Origin: Hymenobacter duratus
GTDB lineage: Bacteria > Bacteroidota > Bacteroidia > Cytophagales > Hymenobacteraceae
Direction: 5' to 3'
NCBI RefSeq assembly: GCF_014698995.1
Contig: NZ_JACWZZ010000002.1
Span: forward strand, 930,001 to 994,000
Length of the DNA stretch: 64,000 nt
Shown here: in pieces, positions 62,027-64,000 of the stretch
How positions within the stretch are numbered: position 1 is the stretch's first letter
Layout: every line of letters starts with the position of its first letter
Translations under genes and position numbers: made by a program
The notes under the pieces: generated by a model
Told to the model about the DNA's origin: nothing
Databases searched by the model: none
What the model saw: the letters and a program-made list of their open reading frames with translations, nothing else

Positions 62027-62845
62027 CTACAGCCGCCCGTCCCAGACCAGATACTCTGTTGGCAACTCCATTTTCGGGGGCTGCTCCTGGCCCGGAAACA
62101 GGCCGTACACGGCCGAGCCGGAACCGGAAAGGCTGGCATAGGCAGCACCGGCCTCATATAGCTTACGCTTGATTTCACCGAGCACCGGGTAGAAAGGTGT
62201 CAGGGCATCTTCGAAATCGTTGCTGATGGTGTCGCGCCAGGTTTCCAACGGCTGCGCCAATGCCTGCCGTAGCTCGTGGCGGGGCGGGCGGGGCGTCACG
62301 CGGCTGTACGCTTCACCCGTGCTGACGTGCAGCCCCGGATACACCACTTTGCAGGCGGTGCCCGTCAGGTTGAGGCTGATGTCCTCGAATACGTCGCCTT
62401 TCTCGTACGCGAAAACGGGCTTGTTTCGAACGAAAAAGGCGCAGTCGGAGCCCAGCCGGCGGGCATAGCTTTCCAGGGTTTCAGCCGTCAGATTCAGCGC
62501 GAACAGGTCGTTCAAAGCCTTCAGCGCAAACGCTGCATCGGCCGAGCCGCCGCCCAGCCCCGCCCCGATGGGCACCACTTTATGCAGGTGCATCTGCACG
62601 GGCGGCAGCTCAAAATCGTCGCTCAGCAGCTCGTAGGCGCGGCGGCACAGGTTGGTGGCCGGGTCGCCGGGCACCGGAATGCCGGTGAGGCTGAGCGTGG
62701 TTTCGGGGCCGGCGGCGGGCAGCACTTCCAGCGCATCGCACCAGGGCAGCGGCACAAACACCGATTCGAGGTTACGGAAACCGTCGGGACGCATGGCCGT
62801 GACGTAGAGGCCGAGGTTGAGTTTGGCGTTCGGAAAAACGAGCAT
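62027..62845 (-). CDS. ispE: 4-diphosphocytidyl-2-C-methyl-D-erythritol kinase
   Basis: The 272-residue enzyme belongs to the GHMP kinases: MLVFPNAKLNLGLYVTAMRP, the ATP loop VPIGAGLGGGSADAAFAL, and C-terminal YASLSGSGSAVYGLFPG. It phosphorylates CDP-methylerythritol in the MEP route to isoprenoids. The start at 62845 is the conserved MLVFPNAKLNLGL; the frame is open 111 bases upstream but that part is not like the family. It lies convergent with the EamA gene, 7 bases apart, and divergent from the glycan genes. Confidence 0.95.
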   Translation of the reverse strand: MLVFPNAKLNLGLYVTAMRPDGFRNLESVFVPLPWCDALEVLPAAGPETTLSLTGIPVPGDPATNLCRRAYELLSDDFELPPVQMHLHKVVPIGAGLGGGSADAAFALKALNDLFALNLTAETLESYARRLGSDCAFFVRNKPVFAYEKGDVFEDISLNLTGTACKVVYPGLHVSTGEAYSRVTPRPPRHELRQALAQPLETWRDTISNDFEDALTPFYPVLGEIKRKLYEAGAAYASLSGSGSAVYGLFPGQEQPPKMELPTEYLVWDGRL

Positions 62846-62963
62846 GCGGCAGAAGCTTTTTGGGCCGGCCGCTGGTCTTCTCACTTTACGCGAGGCGGCG
62901 GGCCGGCAGAAGACGCAAGCTAAAGCACAGAATCGGAAGTCGCGCCAACGCAGCATTTCCTTC

Positions 62964-62971
62964 TATTTTTG
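62964..62971 (+). promoter_or_regulatory. -7 box (TATTTTTG) for the sugar transferase gene
   Basis: This exact TAnnTTTG match ends 32 bases before the ATG at 63004. No TTG is seen at 19 bases. Confidence 0.5.
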
Positions 62972-63003
62972 GCCTTTTCCCATCTGCTCGCTTAACTGCC
63001 CGT

Positions 63004-63654
63004 ATGTCCGCTGCTGAATCTGCCGGCTGGTACCCTCGCTGGGGCAAGCGCGCCCTAGATGTGCTGCTGGCCGCGCCCCTACTGCTGCTGGCGCTGCCGC
63101 TGCTGCTGCCGGCCGCGGTGGCGCTGGCCGTGCAGAACGGCGGCCCCTGGCTGTTTCGGCAGTTGCGGCCGGGCCTGCACGGGCATCTTTTCCCGCTCTA
63201 CAAGCTCCAGACCATGACCTCCGCCCGCGACCAGCACGGCCAGCTGCTCCCCGACGCCCGGCGTCTGCCGCGCCTGGGCCGCTGGCTCCGGGCCAGCTCC
63301 GTAGACGAGCTGCCGCAGCTCTGGAACGTGCTGCGCGGCGACATCAGCCTGGTAGGTCCGCGGCCACTGCTGCCGGAGTATCTGCCGCTGTATTCGCCGG
63401 AACAGGCCCGCCGCCACGCGGTGCGGCCCGGCATCACGGGCTGGGCTCAGATAAATGGCCGCAATGCTATCAGCTGGGAGCAGAAATTCCGGTACGACGT
63501 CTGGTACGTCGAGAACCTGAGCTTTGCGCTGGACCTGCGGATCCTGCTGCGCACGGCCGGCCGCGTGCTGCGGGCCCATGATATCAGCGCCCCCGGCCAC
63601 GCCACCACAGAGGCCTTCCGGGGCACTCCTTCCTCCCCCGACTCTTCCCTATGA
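63004..63654 (+). CDS. Undecaprenyl-phosphate sugar-1-phosphate transferase (PglC/WcaJ type)
   Basis: The 216-residue protein has an N-terminal re-entrant membrane segment (LDVLLAAPLLLLALPLLLPA) and a catalytic domain with SSVDELPQLWNVLRGDISLV, GPRPLL, ITGWAQINGRN and WYVENLSFALDLRIL. It moves a sugar phosphate from a UDP-sugar to undecaprenyl phosphate, the first step in making a repeat unit for O-antigen, capsule or glycan. It is short, like PglC. The last bases (ATGA) overlap the start of the next gene, so the two are translated together. The sugar, probably a bacillosamine-type acetamido sugar given the partner, is inferred. Confidence 0.93.
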   Translation: MSAAESAGWYPRWGKRALDVLLAAPLLLLALPLLLPAAVALAVQNGGPWLFRQLRPGLHGHLFPLYKLQTMTSARDQHGQLLPDARRLPRLGRWLRASSVDELPQLWNVLRGDISLVGPRPLLPEYLPLYSPEQARRHAVRPGITGWAQINGRNAISWEQKFRYDVWYVENLSFALDLRILLRTAGRVLRAHDISAPGHATTEAFRGTPSSPDSSL

Positions 63655-64000
63655 TACCTGCTTCAACTGCCACAACTGCACGCGCTGCTGGCGCAACGCC
63701 CCAGCCCTTGGTGATTTTGGGGGCCGGCGGCCTGGGCCGCGAGGTGCTGGTGCTGGTGCGCCAGCTGAATGAGCAACGCCCGGTCTGGGACCTACGGGGC
63801 TTTTATGACGACGTGCGCCCCGCCACCGATACCATCAACGGCCTGCCCTACCTCGGCACCGCTGCCGACCTGAATGCCACCGTTACGCCCCTGCACGTAG
63901 TGGTGGCGGTGGGCAGCAGCCAGGGCCGGGCGGCAGTGGTGGAACGGCTGAACTCCCCCAGGCTTTCGTTTCCCACCCTTATTCACCCCAGCGTTGCCTG
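63651..64000 (+). CDS. PglD-like sugar O/N-acyltransferase, N-terminal part (runs off the window)
   Basis: The gene starts ATG at 63651 inside the ATGA overlap with the sugar transferase and is open to the right edge. The visible 116 residues show the PglD/NeuD N-terminal Rossmann-like domain: PLVILGAGGLGREVLVLVRQ, WDLRGFYDD, LHVVVAVGSSQGRAAVVERL and PTLIHPSVA. The left-handed beta-helix acyltransferase domain should follow outside the window. It acetylates an amino sugar before or after transfer to the lipid carrier. It marks the start of a surface-glycan locus. Confidence 0.85.
   Translation, partial: MIPASTATTARAAGATPQPLVILGAGGLGREVLVLVRQLNEQRPVWDLRGFYDDVRPATDTINGLPYLGTAADLNATVTPLHVVVAVGSSQGRAAVVERLNSPRLSFPTLIHPSVA

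Overview
The window looks like a chromosomal segment of a GC-rich member of the Bacteroidota, most probably Hymenobacter or a close relative. That placement is inference. Its basis is three proteins with type IX secretion (T9SS) C-terminal sorting domains, many lipoproteins, a TonB-dependent receptor with a carboxypeptidase-like N-terminal domain, DUF3857 proteins, an acpP-fabF-rnc cluster beside an IPExxxVDY-family gene, Bacteroidota-type -7 boxes (TAnnTTTG) before many genes, and almost no Shine-Dalgarno sequences.

Layout. 1-5.6 kb: the end of a cysteine synthase gene, tRNA-Ala(GGC) with its promoter and terminator, then a leftward set of a DUF4397 lipoprotein, a large TonB-dependent receptor and an NlpC/P60 lipoprotein. 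5.6-10.1 kb: glcD, a glycosyltransferase, a putative outer-membrane lipoprotein and a TerC-type membrane protein. 10.2-15.7 kb: a xanthine dehydrogenase operon (xdhA, xdhB, a small membrane protein, xdhC). 15.7-22.7 kb: small lipoproteins including a tandem pair, a GNAT acetyltransferase, two related two-helix membrane proteins, an ABC exporter, a lipoprotein serpin and a small unknown. 22.8-25.9 kb: catalase and an MFS transporter, divergently transcribed. 26.3-34.3 kb: two tandem DUF3857/transglutaminase-fold proteins and a T9SS-exported metzincin metalloprotease. 34.4-37.5 kb: a translationally coupled pair, a PorV/PorQ-like barrel and a barrel with a helix-hairpin-helix domain. 37.6-44.3 kb: a GT-C-like membrane protein, an S46 dipeptidyl-peptidase, a T9SS cargo protein, yidD and a beta-propeller-like lipoprotein. 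44.4-54.1 kb: housekeeping genes (lgt, nadE, rnc, fabF, acpP, IPExxxVDY, pyk, rpsT) with one T9SS cargo gene among them. 54.3-64 kb: a YheT-like hydrolase, an AT-rich island with one small gene, rsmG, a glycosyltransferase overlapping an ECF-like sigma factor, tgt, an LptF/LptG permease, an EamA transporter, ispE, and the start of a surface-glycan locus (sugar transferase and a PglD-like acyltransferase that runs off the end).

Much of the accessory content concerns the cell envelope and secreted proteolysis: a metalloprotease, a dipeptidyl-peptidase and a protease inhibitor with outer-membrane-type anchoring all lie within 20 kb. I see no phage, insertion sequence, integrase, CRISPR array or rRNA. 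No defence system is evident. The candidates most worth testing are the HhH-domain barrel pair, the DUF3857 pair in which one member has lost two catalytic residues, the dispersed palindromic repeats and long perfect palindromes, and a Tgt enzyme lacking its zinc cysteines.
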